From positions 1 to 35,720 of the forward strand of contig CALFCI010000015.1 of NCBI GenBank assembly GCA_937951135.1: a DNA stretch of 35,720 nucleotides. Direction: 5' to 3'. This DNA is from an uncultured Aquimarina sp. (GTDB lineage: Bacteria > Bacteroidota > Bacteroidia > Flavobacteriales > Flavobacteriaceae). The position numbers were made by a program, and so were the translations under genes. The notes beneath the pieces are model-generated. The model worked only from the letters and a program-made list of their open reading frames with translations. It did no database searches and was not told the DNA's origin. This document shows, piece by piece, positions 1 to 8,932 of the stretch; within the stretch, counting starts at the first letter, position 1, and every line of letters begins with the position of its first letter.

Positions 1-234
1 AAGCGTCTTAAACTTTAGAAATCATAAGTATTTAATTTATCCCGGATTATCTATCCTTCATGACCAGATTTTAGCACAAAATCCGAGTTAAAAAATATTT
101 TATAAAAAAATTACGTGTAATCCGTATTTAAATCGTCTTTATTATAGAAGTGGTTTAACTTTTGAAATGTCCTAACTAAAAAATATTATAAAAACACAGT
201 AAGTCCCACGTCAAAAAAATAGCACAAAAAACAG

Positions 235-1042
235 ATGCTCGAAAAGCAATTAAATTATATAATCATATTTCTTATCCATAGCTGTTTTATCACAGTCCTC
301 TGGTAAAAATGAAACTTATGTACTTGCCATAGAAAAAGTACAAAATTTCGAACTTACTGGGGATCTTATATTAGAAAAAAATAACACCACTAATCAAAGA
401 AGTAAGAATATGCATGCTGAAAAAAAAATAGATAAAAATATGCAACGGACCAAAGATGTGATCTCTGAGTTTTTTCTAAACGCAGAAAAGAACATCCTGC
501 TACCCGTTGTGGTTGGATTCGATATTGATGAAAACAATAATCGAATATGGGTCTGTAGTAATGATTTTAGCACTGGAGACTTCAGAGTCACCGCAATTGA
601 TTTAATATCGGAAGAAGCTACTGTATCTTTTGATAAAGATCATATTAAAGGTGCCCCTAAACCATTTAACACCTTTTTTAATGATGTTGTTACTGACGAT
701 TTCGGAAATGCATATATAATCAATTCTTATAACAATACAATAATTAAAGTCTCAGCAGATTTATCTAATGTGAGAACATTCACTACTGATTTCCCAAATG
801 CTCCAGAAGGAAAATCATATACTTTTAATAGTATTCGAATTACACCAGATGGAAAAACTTTAATGGTAAACTTTTTTACCAATACCGAAGAATCCATAAC
901 TGGACTATTCCAAATTAATATGAGTAAGGAAGAAAATATCGCTATTCATTTTTATAGTAATGAAAAAATAAACTTTAACAATGCTAGTAGTAATGAACTT
1001 TCTTTTATAAATCGAAAAAAAATCGTGGGATGTTACCACTAA
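235..1042 (+). pseudogene. Frameshifted, truncated SMP-30/NHL-like beta-propeller gene
   Basis: The open part (ATG at 410, frame open from 263) encodes about 210 residues resembling a secreted SMP-30/gluconolactonase-like or NHL beta-propeller. Visible blades include FDIDENNNRIWV, FNDVVTDDFGNAYI and IRITPDGKTLMV. ATG 410 is probably not the original start. An ATG at 235 begins MLEKQLNYIIIF in another frame, and the main frame continues LSIAVLSQSSG from 272. Removing the single base at about 271 joins the two into a complete signal peptide ending in S-Q. The product stops at about 260 residues, short for a propeller of this kind (usually around 300 or more), and no convincing continuation was found before the repeat array. 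I infer a decayed gene. A sequencing error at 271 would restore the 5' end but not the missing 3' part. Confidence 0.6.
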
Positions 1043-1141
1043 AAGCTAAAGACTCTATTCCTTTTATAGGAAGAATAATACTCACACAATTTAGTGTTCT
1101 TGGAGTTCCGTTTAACACCTTGAACTACTATATAACTAATA

Positions 1142-2010
1142 TCTTCTTTTTTTCTTTCCACCCCAGTAGAGAAAAGTTAGAAGAGTATTAAGACCTATCT
1201 GTTGAACACCGCAGATAAATTTTATGTACATAATTAATGCCTTCTTTTTTCTTTTTCCCGAATGGAGAGCGATTAGAAGCGTATTAAGACTGATCTGTTC
1301 CACCATAACAGGTAGGTTTTTATGTACATAGTAATATCTTCTTTTTTCTTTCCACCCCGGTAGAGAGAGATGAGAAGGTTATTAAGGTTTATCTGCTGAA
1401 CACCGCAGATAAATTTTATGTACATAATTAATGCCTTCTTTTTTCTTTTTCCCGAATGGAGAGCGATGAGAAGCGTATTAAGATTTATCTGTTCCACCAT
1501 AACAGGTAGGTTTTTATGTACATAGCAATGTCTTCTTTTTTCTTTCTACCCGGATGGAGAGCTATTAGAAGAGTATTAAGGCCTATCTGTGATGGTGGAA
1601 CAGATCGGTTTTATGTACATAAGTAATGTCTTCTTTTTTCTTTCCTCCTGAATGGAGAGCGATGAGACGATTATTAAAACTTATCTGTTCGACCATAACA
1701 AGTAGGTTTTTATGTACATAGTAATGTCTTCTTTTTTCTTTCCACCCGGATGGAGAGAGATGAGACGATTATTAAGACTTATCTGTGATGGTGGAACAGA
1801 GCGGTTTTTGTACATAATTAATGTCTTCTTTTTTCTTTCCTCCTGAATGGAGAGCGATTAGAAGAGTATTAAGATTTATCTATTCCACCATAATAGGTAG
1901 GTTTTTATGTACATAGTACAATGTCTTCTTTTTTCTTTCCCCCCGGTAGAAAACAAGAAGAGTATTAAAACCTATCTGTGATGGTGGAACAGATAGGTTT
2001 TTTTTATGTT
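1142..2010 (+). repeat. Array of nine ~98-bp tandem units, each ending in a terminator-like hairpin
   Basis: Units begin with TCTTCTTTTTTC or CCTTCTTTTTTC at 1142, 1240, 1337, 1434, 1531, 1629, 1727, 1824 and 1924, giving periods of 97-100 bp. Each unit has, in order: a pyrimidine tract; a short hairpin (for example CTTTCC 1738-1743 with GGAGAG 1752-1757); an outer match (TCTTCT 1531-1536 with AGAAGA 1567-1572, or GTCT 1726-1729 with AGAC 1763-1766); AGTATTAAG or a variant; then a hairpin followed by T4-T8. After the hairpin most units carry the palindrome TATGTACATA. Terminal hairpin examples are 1388-1396/1405-1413 (9 bp) and 1967-1979/1989-2001 (13 bp, perfect). Even units share loop CCACCAT; units 5, 7 and 9 share loop GATGGTGGA; units 1 and 3 have GAACACC. 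A dimer of about 195 bp therefore seems to be the expansion unit. The period is not a multiple of three, which argues against coding. The strand is inferred from the T-tracts. Confidence 0.9.
1967..2008 (+). terminator. Perfect 13-bp hairpin with T-tract closing the tandem array
   Basis: AAAACCTATCTGT (1967-1979) pairs perfectly with ACAGATAGGTTTT (1989-2001) around loop GATGGTGGA, and T residues continue to 2005. This is the best-formed of the nine hairpins and looks like a rho-independent terminator for + strand transcripts. The upstream copies have one or two mismatches or G-T pairs and shorter T runs. Confidence 0.75.
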
Positions 2011-2016
2011 TTTTGA

Positions 2017-2253
2017 CACTAGTGTCCACTTAAAAGAATATAGATCGCTTCGCTACAGGAATCAAGAGCCAAGACTTGTGCGTAAAAATATGATCATCAA
2101 GTTATTAAAAAAACATCAACTACAGATAAATGTACGTTACTCCTAAATGGAGTACAACTTTCTAATGAAATCAATTTAGAAGATAAAGACTGTTACGCTT
2201 TTAAAAGTAAGGGATATGAGAGTGTTTTCTTTTTTTTTTAGTGGACACTAATG
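2017..2253. mobile_element. 237-bp MITE-like element with 14-bp TIRs and 9-bp target duplication
   Basis: The left end CACTAGTGTCCACT (2017-2030) and the right end AGTGGACACTAATG (2240-2253) are inverted repeats with one mismatch; A/T runs lie just inside. The element is flanked by the direct repeat GTTTTTTGA at 2008-2016 and 2254-2262, which fits a 9-bp target-site duplication. The interior is too small for a transposase. About 50 codons are open on the + strand, ending in the T-run near 2240, with no recognisable product. I infer a non-autonomous element inserted into the T-rich tail of the hairpin array. The parent IS family was not assigned. Confidence 0.7.
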
Positions 2254-2288
2254 GTTTTTTGATTAAAATTATTTTTTAACTACATTAA

Positions 2289-2391
2289 CAGTCAACAACC
2301 TCGGAACAAGCTTACGAGGCATACAGCGGATAACCATTTTTAACATTTCGAGGCAAGCCTCAGAGCATTAAACTACACAATGCGGATTAAA
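2289..2391 (+). repeat. Dispersed palindromic intergenic repeat, copy 1
   Basis: This copy contains GTCAAC (2291), CGGATAAC and the palindrome GAGGCAAGCCTC (2350-2361), followed by GAGCATTAAACT and ACACAATG. The reverse complement of 15553-15655 carries the same blocks in the same order, and part of it recurs at 27873-27935. It lies directly upstream of the sensor kinase ORF, whose reading frame is open back into it (from 2372). Confidence 0.8.
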
Positions 2392-2413
2392 TGTTAAAAA
2401 AGTTAAACTAGAC

Positions 2414-3709
2414 TTGTTCGATAACTCTTATATTCCGTACTTTAGTAATAAAAAATTGCTCCCCATGATGTATTTGATAATTGGCGGAATACTTTGTATT
2501 CTAGTTTTAGTTTTTATTTTCAAATTTTATAAAGAGAATCGCATTCTTACGGCAAAAAACAAAGAATTACTTTCGATGTATAAAGAAGCCGAAAGAAAAT
2601 CAATACTGCGACAAGAATTCATAGCGACCTTAAGTCAAGAGTTACGAAGACCATTATACGGAATCATGGGATTAACAAGCTTATTATCAGATGACTTTCC
2701 TGACTTAAAAAACAATAAAAACATTAAATCTATAAAATTTTCTGGCGATTATTTATTGACATTAATTAACAATGTACTTCAAATAAATTATATTGAAAAT
2801 GAATCGATTACTGTTAAAAACACAGCATTCGATTTAAAAGAAACCATGCAAAATTTAGTGCATTCTTTTAATTATGCTACCGATACCAGTGACAATACTT
2901 TACATTTCAATTTTGATTCTAAAATTACAACTGCTGTTCATGGTGACCCTTTAATCTTATCACAAATTTTGATGAATCTAATTAGTAATTCTTTAAAGTT
3001 TACTAGAAATGGAAATGTATATTTCTCTGTACATCAAAAAAAATCAACCGATACTGATGTTACCGTATCATTTAGCGTTACTCATGATGGGTATGAAGTA
3101 TCTGCTGAAGATAGAGATTCTATTTACAAAGAATTTACCGTAGGGGAACAACGTGCCAAAAAAAGTTATTTAGGCACAGGAATTAACGCCACTATTGTTA
3201 AAAAACTAACCGCAGCATTACAAAGTGAGATTGTATTAGAAAATAATAAAGATAGTGGTTCAGAGTACACCTTTACTGTAGATTTTAAAACTAGTACTAC
3301 TATTAAACCTATCGAAGAAGAAAAAGTAAATGAAAATACTGGATTAAAAGTACTAATCGTTGACGATAATAAATTGAATCTATTTGTTGTGGATAAGTTA
3401 TTATCTAAAGAAAATTTTCAATGTACCACCATCGATAATGGTTTTGACGCTATTAAGTTGGCACGTAATTATACCTATGATGTCATTCTAATGGATATTA
3501 ACATGCCTAAACTCAATGGTATTGGTACTACAAAAAAAATACGAGCATTTAATACCGAAACTCCTATTATAGCGTTAACAGCTGTAGATGTAACACAATT
3601 AAATAGACAAATTATTAAAGCAGGGTTAAATGATTATATTTTAAAACCTGTGGATAAAAATTTACTCTTGGATGTCATTCATAAAAATGTTGGGGTTACT
3701 GAAATATAA
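2414..3709 (+). CDS. Hybrid histidine kinase with degenerate H-box and intact receiver domain
   Basis: Domain order: one membrane segment (about 18-38), a coiled linker, a HisKA-like helix (about 65-130), a HATPase_c-like region (about 170-295) and a receiver (about 311-428). The H-box reads SQELRRPL, so the phospho-accepting His is Gln75 (codon CAA, 2636-2638). An N-box-like LMNLISNSLKF is present, but the G1 box is reduced to THDGYE. The receiver keeps the acidic pair D317/D318, phospho-acceptor D361, T389 and K411. The TTG start at 2414 is the longest option; ATG 2465 or 2468 just before the membrane segment is also possible. Related hybrid kinases usually have a large N-terminal sensor, which is missing here, and the frame runs back into repeat DNA, so the gene may be 5'-truncated. 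It probably cannot autophosphorylate normally, but its receiver could accept phosphate from a partner. Sure of the family, unsure of activity. Confidence 0.85.
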   Translation: MFDNSYIPYFSNKKLLPMMYLIIGGILCILVLVFIFKFYKENRILTAKNKELLSMYKEAERKSILRQEFIATLSQELRRPLYGIMGLTSLLSDDFPDLKNNKNIKSIKFSGDYLLTLINNVLQINYIENESITVKNTAFDLKETMQNLVHSFNYATDTSDNTLHFNFDSKITTAVHGDPLILSQILMNLISNSLKFTRNGNVYFSVHQKKSTDTDVTVSFSVTHDGYEVSAEDRDSIYKEFTVGEQRAKKSYLGTGINATIVKKLTAALQSEIVLENNKDSGSEYTFTVDFKTSTTIKPIEEEKVNENTGLKVLIVDDNKLNLFVVDKLLSKENFQCTTIDNGFDAIKLARNYTYDVILMDINMPKLNGIGTTKKIRAFNTETPIIALTAVDVTQLNRQIIKAGLNDYILKPVDKNLLLDVIHKNVGVTEI

Positions 3710-3824
3710 AATCGTATTAACAACATCAATATAAGGCTGGCTGGCTATTCATCTTTTTTAACTCTAAAACCCCTACTTATATTCAACCTTTTTTCGTATC
3801 TTATAGTCGCCTCAAAATTGACTA

Positions 3825-4559
3825 ATGAAAAAAGTAATACTATTTATTACACTACTGTGTACATTAAATGCTATACACTCACAATCCAATAATTACACTG
3901 TAGAAAGCGGTAATAAAAAGAAGATATTTAATCGGAGTATCTTACCTATTGTGCTCATTACTTCAGGTCTTGTTTTATCTGGTAATGGTATAGAAAAATC
4001 TTTTCAAAAGGATATTAATGAATACACATCTGCTAACTTTTATACGACTATAGATGATTATACACGCTATGCTCCTATCGTTATGCTTTATGGAGCAGAT
4101 GCATTTGGCATACCTGCTAGAAATCATTGGTTTGATCAAACCAAAAATTTGATATTATCTACATTATTAGCAGGTGCTACTACAACCGTATTAAAAAATA
4201 ATATTGATAAAAAGCGACCTGGAGACCAAAACGCCTTAAATTCATTTCCATCTGGACATACCACAATGGCATTTGTGACCGCTACCACAGTATACGAAGA
4301 ATTTATTGACGAACAACCAGTATTAGCATATAGCGGGTATCTATTTGCCATAGGTACAGGAGGGCTTCGTCTTTTGAATAATAAACATTGGCTATCCGAC
4401 GTACTTACGGGGGCTGGTATAGGAATCTTAGCTACAAAATTAGTGTATACTTTTGATCATCTATTACATTGGAATCCTTTTCAACCTGAATCAAATATAG
4501 TTCTCGTTCCTCAATATCAAAATAATACTCTTGGAGTATACTTCTCAAAATCTTTTTAA
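3825..4559 (+). CDS. PAP2-family membrane phosphatase
   Basis: A 244-residue protein with a signal sequence ending at about S-Q (residue 20) and several hydrophobic segments. The three acid-phosphatase signatures of the PAP2/lipid-phosphate phosphatase family are visible: K124 with R131-P132, PSGH at 142-145, and R182 with H188 and D192. Members hydrolyse phosphomonoesters of lipids such as phosphatidate or undecaprenyl pyrophosphate, usually at the periplasmic face. The substrate cannot be told from sequence. The gene stands alone, 115 bp after the kinase gene and convergent with the exporter genes on the minus strand. The ATG at 3825 is preceded by an AT-rich stretch without a clear Shine-Dalgarno site. 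Confidence 0.9.
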   Translation: MKKVILFITLLCTLNAIHSQSNNYTVESGNKKKIFNRSILPIVLITSGLVLSGNGIEKSFQKDINEYTSANFYTTIDDYTRYAPIVMLYGADAFGIPARNHWFDQTKNLILSTLLAGATTTVLKNNIDKKRPGDQNALNSFPSGHTTMAFVTATTVYEEFIDEQPVLAYSGYLFAIGTGGLRLLNNKHWLSDVLTGAGIGILATKLVYTFDHLLHWNPFQPESNIVLVPQYQNNTLGVYFSKSF

Positions 4560-4606
4560 CCGCCGAACTCAATCCCAGCAATTTAAGGATACACTACCCT
4601 AATTAA

Positions 4607-5908
4607 CTATCGATACTTAAAAACATCTCTAAATTTATAAAACAACCGTTCTGCCACACTCAAATCTTCGGTAATGATCTCTGCATTTCCCAAAAGCTCT
4701 TGTTCAAAATTAAGCTGATGCCCATAAGAAGTTTTTGTACCCTCAGGTATCGAAATATAAACTACATAATTACCATTCTTATCTGGAGACACCGAAATAT
4801 TACTGACTTTACCGATAAGCATTCCATATTGTTGATATGAAAAATTATCTAATTTGATTAACACCTTCTGATCTATAGTAACTTTTCCTGCATTTTGAGC
4901 TGGAATAGTTAGTTTTCCTACCAAAACAGAAGTATCTATCGGTAAAATAGAAAACACTACATCGTTCATACTTACAAACTGATTAACTCCCCAATACTCC
5001 TGAAAACTAACCACCCCGTCTATTGAAGACGACAATACATATTGATGTTCCCAATCTCGTATGGATTTTTTTAATGTATTATATGATTGTGATAGATTTT
5101 TTAAAAATCGAGTGCTCTCTTTTTGTTGGTTAATTGTCGTTTCTTTCAGCGTTTGATTTGTTGAGGAAATGGCTTCTCGCATTTGAGAAATCGAAATTGC
5201 CATTGCGCTAATGTTTTTTTGCATTTGTAAAAACTCTAGCTGTTTGGATTCATATTCTTGTTGAGAAATTACTCCTTTTTTATGCAAGTCTTTATACCGT
5301 TTAAAATCTTTTCGTTTTAAACGGTATTCCCTATTCAAGAATTTCTTTTGCTTAATCTGATTCACCAATCGGATTTTAATTTCCTCTAATGACTCATTCC
5401 CTCCCATAAGCTTATTCTCATAAGGCTCTAGATCTTTTAATAAATAATAATCGACATAACTTTTTTCAAAATTAATATAATCGGTTTCTATATCTCCCAA
5501 CAAAAAATTGGTCGTCTGATCTATAGGAAATGAAAACCCTTGAGCACGAAATCGAATCGTATCTAACATTGATTTTAACTGATATACATCATCAAAATCT
5601 GCTGTGTTTTCGATCATTGCCAATTTTTGATTAGCATAAACCGTATCTCCATTTTTAATTAAAATCTTATCCAACTGTCCCGAGTATCTAGAAATAACTT
5701 TCTCTGTAGGTTGCGCTGTAGTGACCAGTACTTTTGCAGTTACAAAGTCTGGATATTGGATGATAAAAGATAACACTAGTATCAAAATGGTAATAATAAA
5801 AATAAGGGTAATCCCCCAGCGCACAATCCATGAGGGAGGATTGGACAGGATTTCCTGTACTTCATTTGATCTAAGGTCCAACTCTTCTGTGGTTATTTTT
5901 TCAGGCAT
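4607..5908 (-). CDS. HlyD-family membrane fusion protein of the peptide exporter
   Basis: A 433-residue periplasmic adaptor. There is one N-terminal membrane segment (about 30-52: WGITLIFIITILILVLSF) after a short cytoplasmic tail, then a biotinyl-lipoyl-like half (VISRYSGQLDKILIKNGDTV), a long coiled-coil hairpin (about 150-290), the second lipoyl-like half and a beta-barrel region. Such proteins link a type-1 ABC exporter to the outer membrane. Its start overlaps the end of the upstream ABC gene by 8 bp (5901-5908), which supports a co-translated operon in the order ABC then HlyD. No TolC-like gene lies in the window, so the outer-membrane partner is presumably elsewhere. Confidence 0.92.
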   Translation of the reverse strand: MPEKITTEELDLRSNEVQEILSNPPSWIVRWGITLIFIITILILVLSFIIQYPDFVTAKVLVTTAQPTEKVISRYSGQLDKILIKNGDTVYANQKLAMIENTADFDDVYQLKSMLDTIRFRAQGFSFPIDQTTNFLLGDIETDYINFEKSYVDYYLLKDLEPYENKLMGGNESLEEIKIRLVNQIKQKKFLNREYRLKRKDFKRYKDLHKKGVISQQEYESKQLEFLQMQKNISAMAISISQMREAISSTNQTLKETTINQQKESTRFLKNLSQSYNTLKKSIRDWEHQYVLSSSIDGVVSFQEYWGVNQFVSMNDVVFSILPIDTSVLVGKLTIPAQNAGKVTIDQKVLIKLDNFSYQQYGMLIGKVSNISVSPDKNGNYVVYISIPEGTKTSYGHQLNFEQELLGNAEIITEDLSVAERLFYKFRDVFKYR

Positions 5909-8111
5909 CGTCTGTATCGCTTAATTTCTCTAATGCTAATTGGTTTTTCACTAAACTGTAATACGTGCCTCGCTTGGCCAATAAAGATTCATGAGTTCCC
6001 ATTTCTTTTACCTTTCCTTCATCGATCACTATGATCTGATCTGCATGTTTAACCGTACTCAATCTATGTGCAATAACAATAGCTGTTCTATCTTTAAAAA
6101 ACGTATTCAGGTTTTCTATAATAATACGTTCATTTTTGGCATCTAAGGCAGAGGTTGCTTCATCAAAAAACAAAAATCTCGGGTTTTTATATACAGCTCT
6201 TGCAATAAACAAACGTTGCTTTTGCCCTGTACTAAGCCCCATACCTTCTGCACCAATTTTCGTATTAAAACCCATAGGAAGCGATTGGATAAAATCACCA
6301 ATATTGGCGGTTTTCACCGATTTTAACAAACGCTCCTGATCGATAACATCATGACCGACTGCTATATTTCGAGCAATCGTATCATTAAAAATGTATCCTT
6401 CTTGCATCACCACTCCACAATTTGCACGCCATGCCTTATGTGAAATCGCATTCAAATTATGCCCTCCATAATCAATACTACCCGATATAGGGTCATAAAA
6501 TTTCAGCAGCACCTTCATTAAGGTAGTTTTACCACTACCACTAGCCCCTACAATAGCCGTAGTTTTTTTTGCAGGCACAACCATGCTCAGCTCTTTTAAT
6601 ACCAAATCATCATTACCGATATACCGAAAATCTACATCTTTAATTACAAGATCTTGATCTAATGCAATGTTACTAATTAATTGCTGTTCGGTGCGCTCCT
6701 CGTTTTCCTTATCATGAATCTCTCCCAAACGTTCTAAACTAATTTTTGCATCTTGCACCGCCCGAATAAAATCTACCAATTGCATAATCGGTGTATTTAA
6801 CTGTCCTATAATATATTGAATAGACAACATCATCCCTAGCGTAATCGATCCCTCAATGACCAAGATAGCAGATGTAAAGGTGATGAATATATTTTTAGCC
6901 TCATTAATAAATGAAGAGCCCACCTGTTGGGTTTGTTCTAAAGCCAAATTCTGCATATTTATTTTAAATAAACGTGCCTGTAGAAACTCCCAGCCCCAGC
7001 GTTTTTGTTTTTCTGCATTGTTCATTTTTATTTCTTGCATTCCATTAATCAACTCCATGACCTTACTCTGCTCTTCTCCTAATTGTGAAAATCGTTTATG
7101 ATCTAATTCTTTTCTTCGTTTTAGAAAAAATAAAATCCACACCACATACAATATACTACCTCCTGCAAAAATCAAGAATATAGATAGGTTATAATAAATT
7201 AAAATACCTCCGAAAATAAACAAATTCGCCATTGAAAACAACGTGCTTAATGTGGAGCCTGTTAATAGATTTTCAATACGATCATGATCACTAATCCGCT
7301 GCATAATATCTCCAGTCATTCGGGTATCAAAATAAGAGATAGGAAGATCCATAAGTTTGATAAAAAAATCGGAAACCAAGGAAATGTTCACTCGTGTACT
7401 CAAATGAAGAAGAATCCAACTGCGAAATACTTCAACACTGGTACGGCCTAAAAACAGCATTAACTGCGCTAGTAAGACTACATAAATAAAATTGATGTCT
7501 TGATTTTGAATCCCAACATCAACAATACTTTGAGTCAAAAATGGAAAAATCACTTGCAAGATACTGCCTACCAACAGACCTATACACAATTGAAGAAATA
7601 GTTGCTTATACTTAAATAAATATTGATATAGAAACCGAAAAGACTTTTTATCTGTATCCTCCCATTCCTGATCTCTAAACTTAGGAGTTACTTCTAGCAA
7701 CAATGCGATACCTTCTCCAGTGGTAGCTACAGCATTATTATCTATCCAATTGCTGATAAACTCTTCTTTTGAATAGGTGATTAATCCATACGCGGGATCA
7801 GAAATATAGACCACATCATCCTTAATCTTATAGACGACTACAAAATGAGAATTATTCCAATGTGCGATTAAAGGTAAGGGAGCTTCTTGTATTTCTTCAT
7901 AACTAAGCTTAACGCCTAAAGACTTAAAACCTACAGCTTCTGATGCGTCGCTAATTTTCAGTAAACTACTACCTTCTCTGGTAGTTTCAGAAAGATCGCG
8001 TATATCCTGTAAGGAAATCAGCTTACCATAATGTTTGGCTATGATACGTATACAAGTGGGGCCACAATCCTTATTATCAGGCTGCTTGTAAAAGGGAAAT
8101 TTTTTTTTCAA
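5901..8111 (-). CDS. C39-peptidase-containing ABC exporter (peptide/bacteriocin type)
   Basis: A 736-residue three-part exporter. The N-terminal C39 peptidase (about 1-130) has catalytic C16 in DNKDCGPTC, H89 in SHFVVV and D105 in ISDPA, with Q10 as the likely oxyanion residue, so it should cleave leader peptides, typically after a double Gly. A membrane domain (about 165-450) follows, then an ATPase domain with Walker A GASGSGKTT (about 521-529), a signature variant LSTGQ (about 626) and Walker B/D-loop FFDEATSALD (about 647-656). The start is TTG at 8111: an in-frame TAG lies 9 nt upstream and there is no nearby ATG. It forms an operon with the HlyD gene. No double-Gly substrate peptide gene was recognised nearby, so the cargo is unknown. 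Confidence 0.93.
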   Translation of the reverse strand: MKKKFPFYKQPDNKDCGPTCIRIIAKHYGKLISLQDIRDLSETTREGSSLLKISDASEAVGFKSLGVKLSYEEIQEAPLPLIAHWNNSHFVVVYKIKDDVVYISDPAYGLITYSKEEFISNWIDNNAVATTGEGIALLLEVTPKFRDQEWEDTDKKSFRFLYQYLFKYKQLFLQLCIGLLVGSILQVIFPFLTQSIVDVGIQNQDINFIYVVLLAQLMLFLGRTSVEVFRSWILLHLSTRVNISLVSDFFIKLMDLPISYFDTRMTGDIMQRISDHDRIENLLTGSTLSTLFSMANLFIFGGILIYYNLSIFLIFAGGSILYVVWILFFLKRRKELDHKRFSQLGEEQSKVMELINGMQEIKMNNAEKQKRWGWEFLQARLFKINMQNLALEQTQQVGSSFINEAKNIFITFTSAILVIEGSITLGMMLSIQYIIGQLNTPIMQLVDFIRAVQDAKISLERLGEIHDKENEERTEQQLISNIALDQDLVIKDVDFRYIGNDDLVLKELSMVVPAKKTTAIVGASGSGKTTLMKVLLKFYDPISGSIDYGGHNLNAISHKAWRANCGVVMQEGYIFNDTIARNIAVGHDVIDQERLLKSVKTANIGDFIQSLPMGFNTKIGAEGMGLSTGQKQRLFIARAVYKNPRFLFFDEATSALDAKNERIIIENLNTFFKDRTAIVIAHRLSTVKHADQIIVIDEGKVKEMGTHESLLAKRGTYYSLVKNQLALEKLSDTDDA

Positions 8112-8932
8112 TCGTGTGTGCTATAGTATTTGTAATTGGTTTTTCAATATTCTGTATTACTTATGCATCTAAAAAGCATACTTCTATATGCTATAAGCGA
8201 TAAACATGCTAAACTAAAAAATTAAGTTTTATGCATAAGATCATATTCCTTATAATTTCGTCTTAAATACTCTACAAAATATGAATTGTATAGCATTTAT
8301 ATGCTAAAAGACAAAAATAGCACTTTTTTACTGTATTTCTGTAAAAAATAATGGGCTACACTATTCAATATAAAGACTACAAATAGCCTTTGCAAAGAAT
8401 CGGATCAGGGCTGAGATAATAAGCTATATGAGACAATGATAAGAATCTCTCGAATTCCCAAATGTATCCCCTTGTCCTTTTGTTTGTTCATCCTTATACA
8501 ATTCAGTTCCTAAATTAAAAAAAACATAATCGTTGTATTGCTTGATTAAATAAGTACTGTAATACTACTTAAAAAAACTAGTGCCAAGCAATTAATTTAA
8601 CATTTATAACATTAAAAAAATAGAGCAAAAAGGTTAAAAGAAATAAAAATACTTTCAAAAAAGCCTGGAAACATCGATATTACCTATGGTTTCTCGTAAA
8701 GTAACAACTATAGAAACCGATACTATACTGAAATTTTATGAGTACTAAAAAATTAACACATTGTTAAAATTTTAATGTTTAATACCTAAATTAATTTGAA
8801 GTATTTATTTTTCATACTATAACATATAAACACAAAACATCTGTACTGTATTTGATTGAATACACCAGGCAAGAAGTATGTTTTGATACTTTTGGGTATT
8901 AAAAGCATAAAACCATACAATGGAGTTATGAT

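Noticed and set aside
394..591. Minus-strand ORF opposite the SMP-30-like pseudogene
   Set aside because: It is a shadow of the + strand frame, which has clear propeller motifs.
1273..1500. Minus-strand ORF of 75 codons inside the tandem array with a repeated peptide (QINLNTLLIAL / QINLNNLLISL)
   Set aside because: The repetition simply follows the DNA repeat. The period is 97-98 bp and not a multiple of three, so the frame is not maintained along the array.
1142..2010. CRISPR array or integron attC array
   Set aside because: Whole 98-bp units are repeated, with no short repeat/unique spacer pattern and no cas genes; no cassette genes or integrase lie between units.
2082..2239. Short open stretch inside the MITE
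   Set aside because: No start codon, ends in the T-run, and lies wholly within a non-autonomous element; no family recognised.
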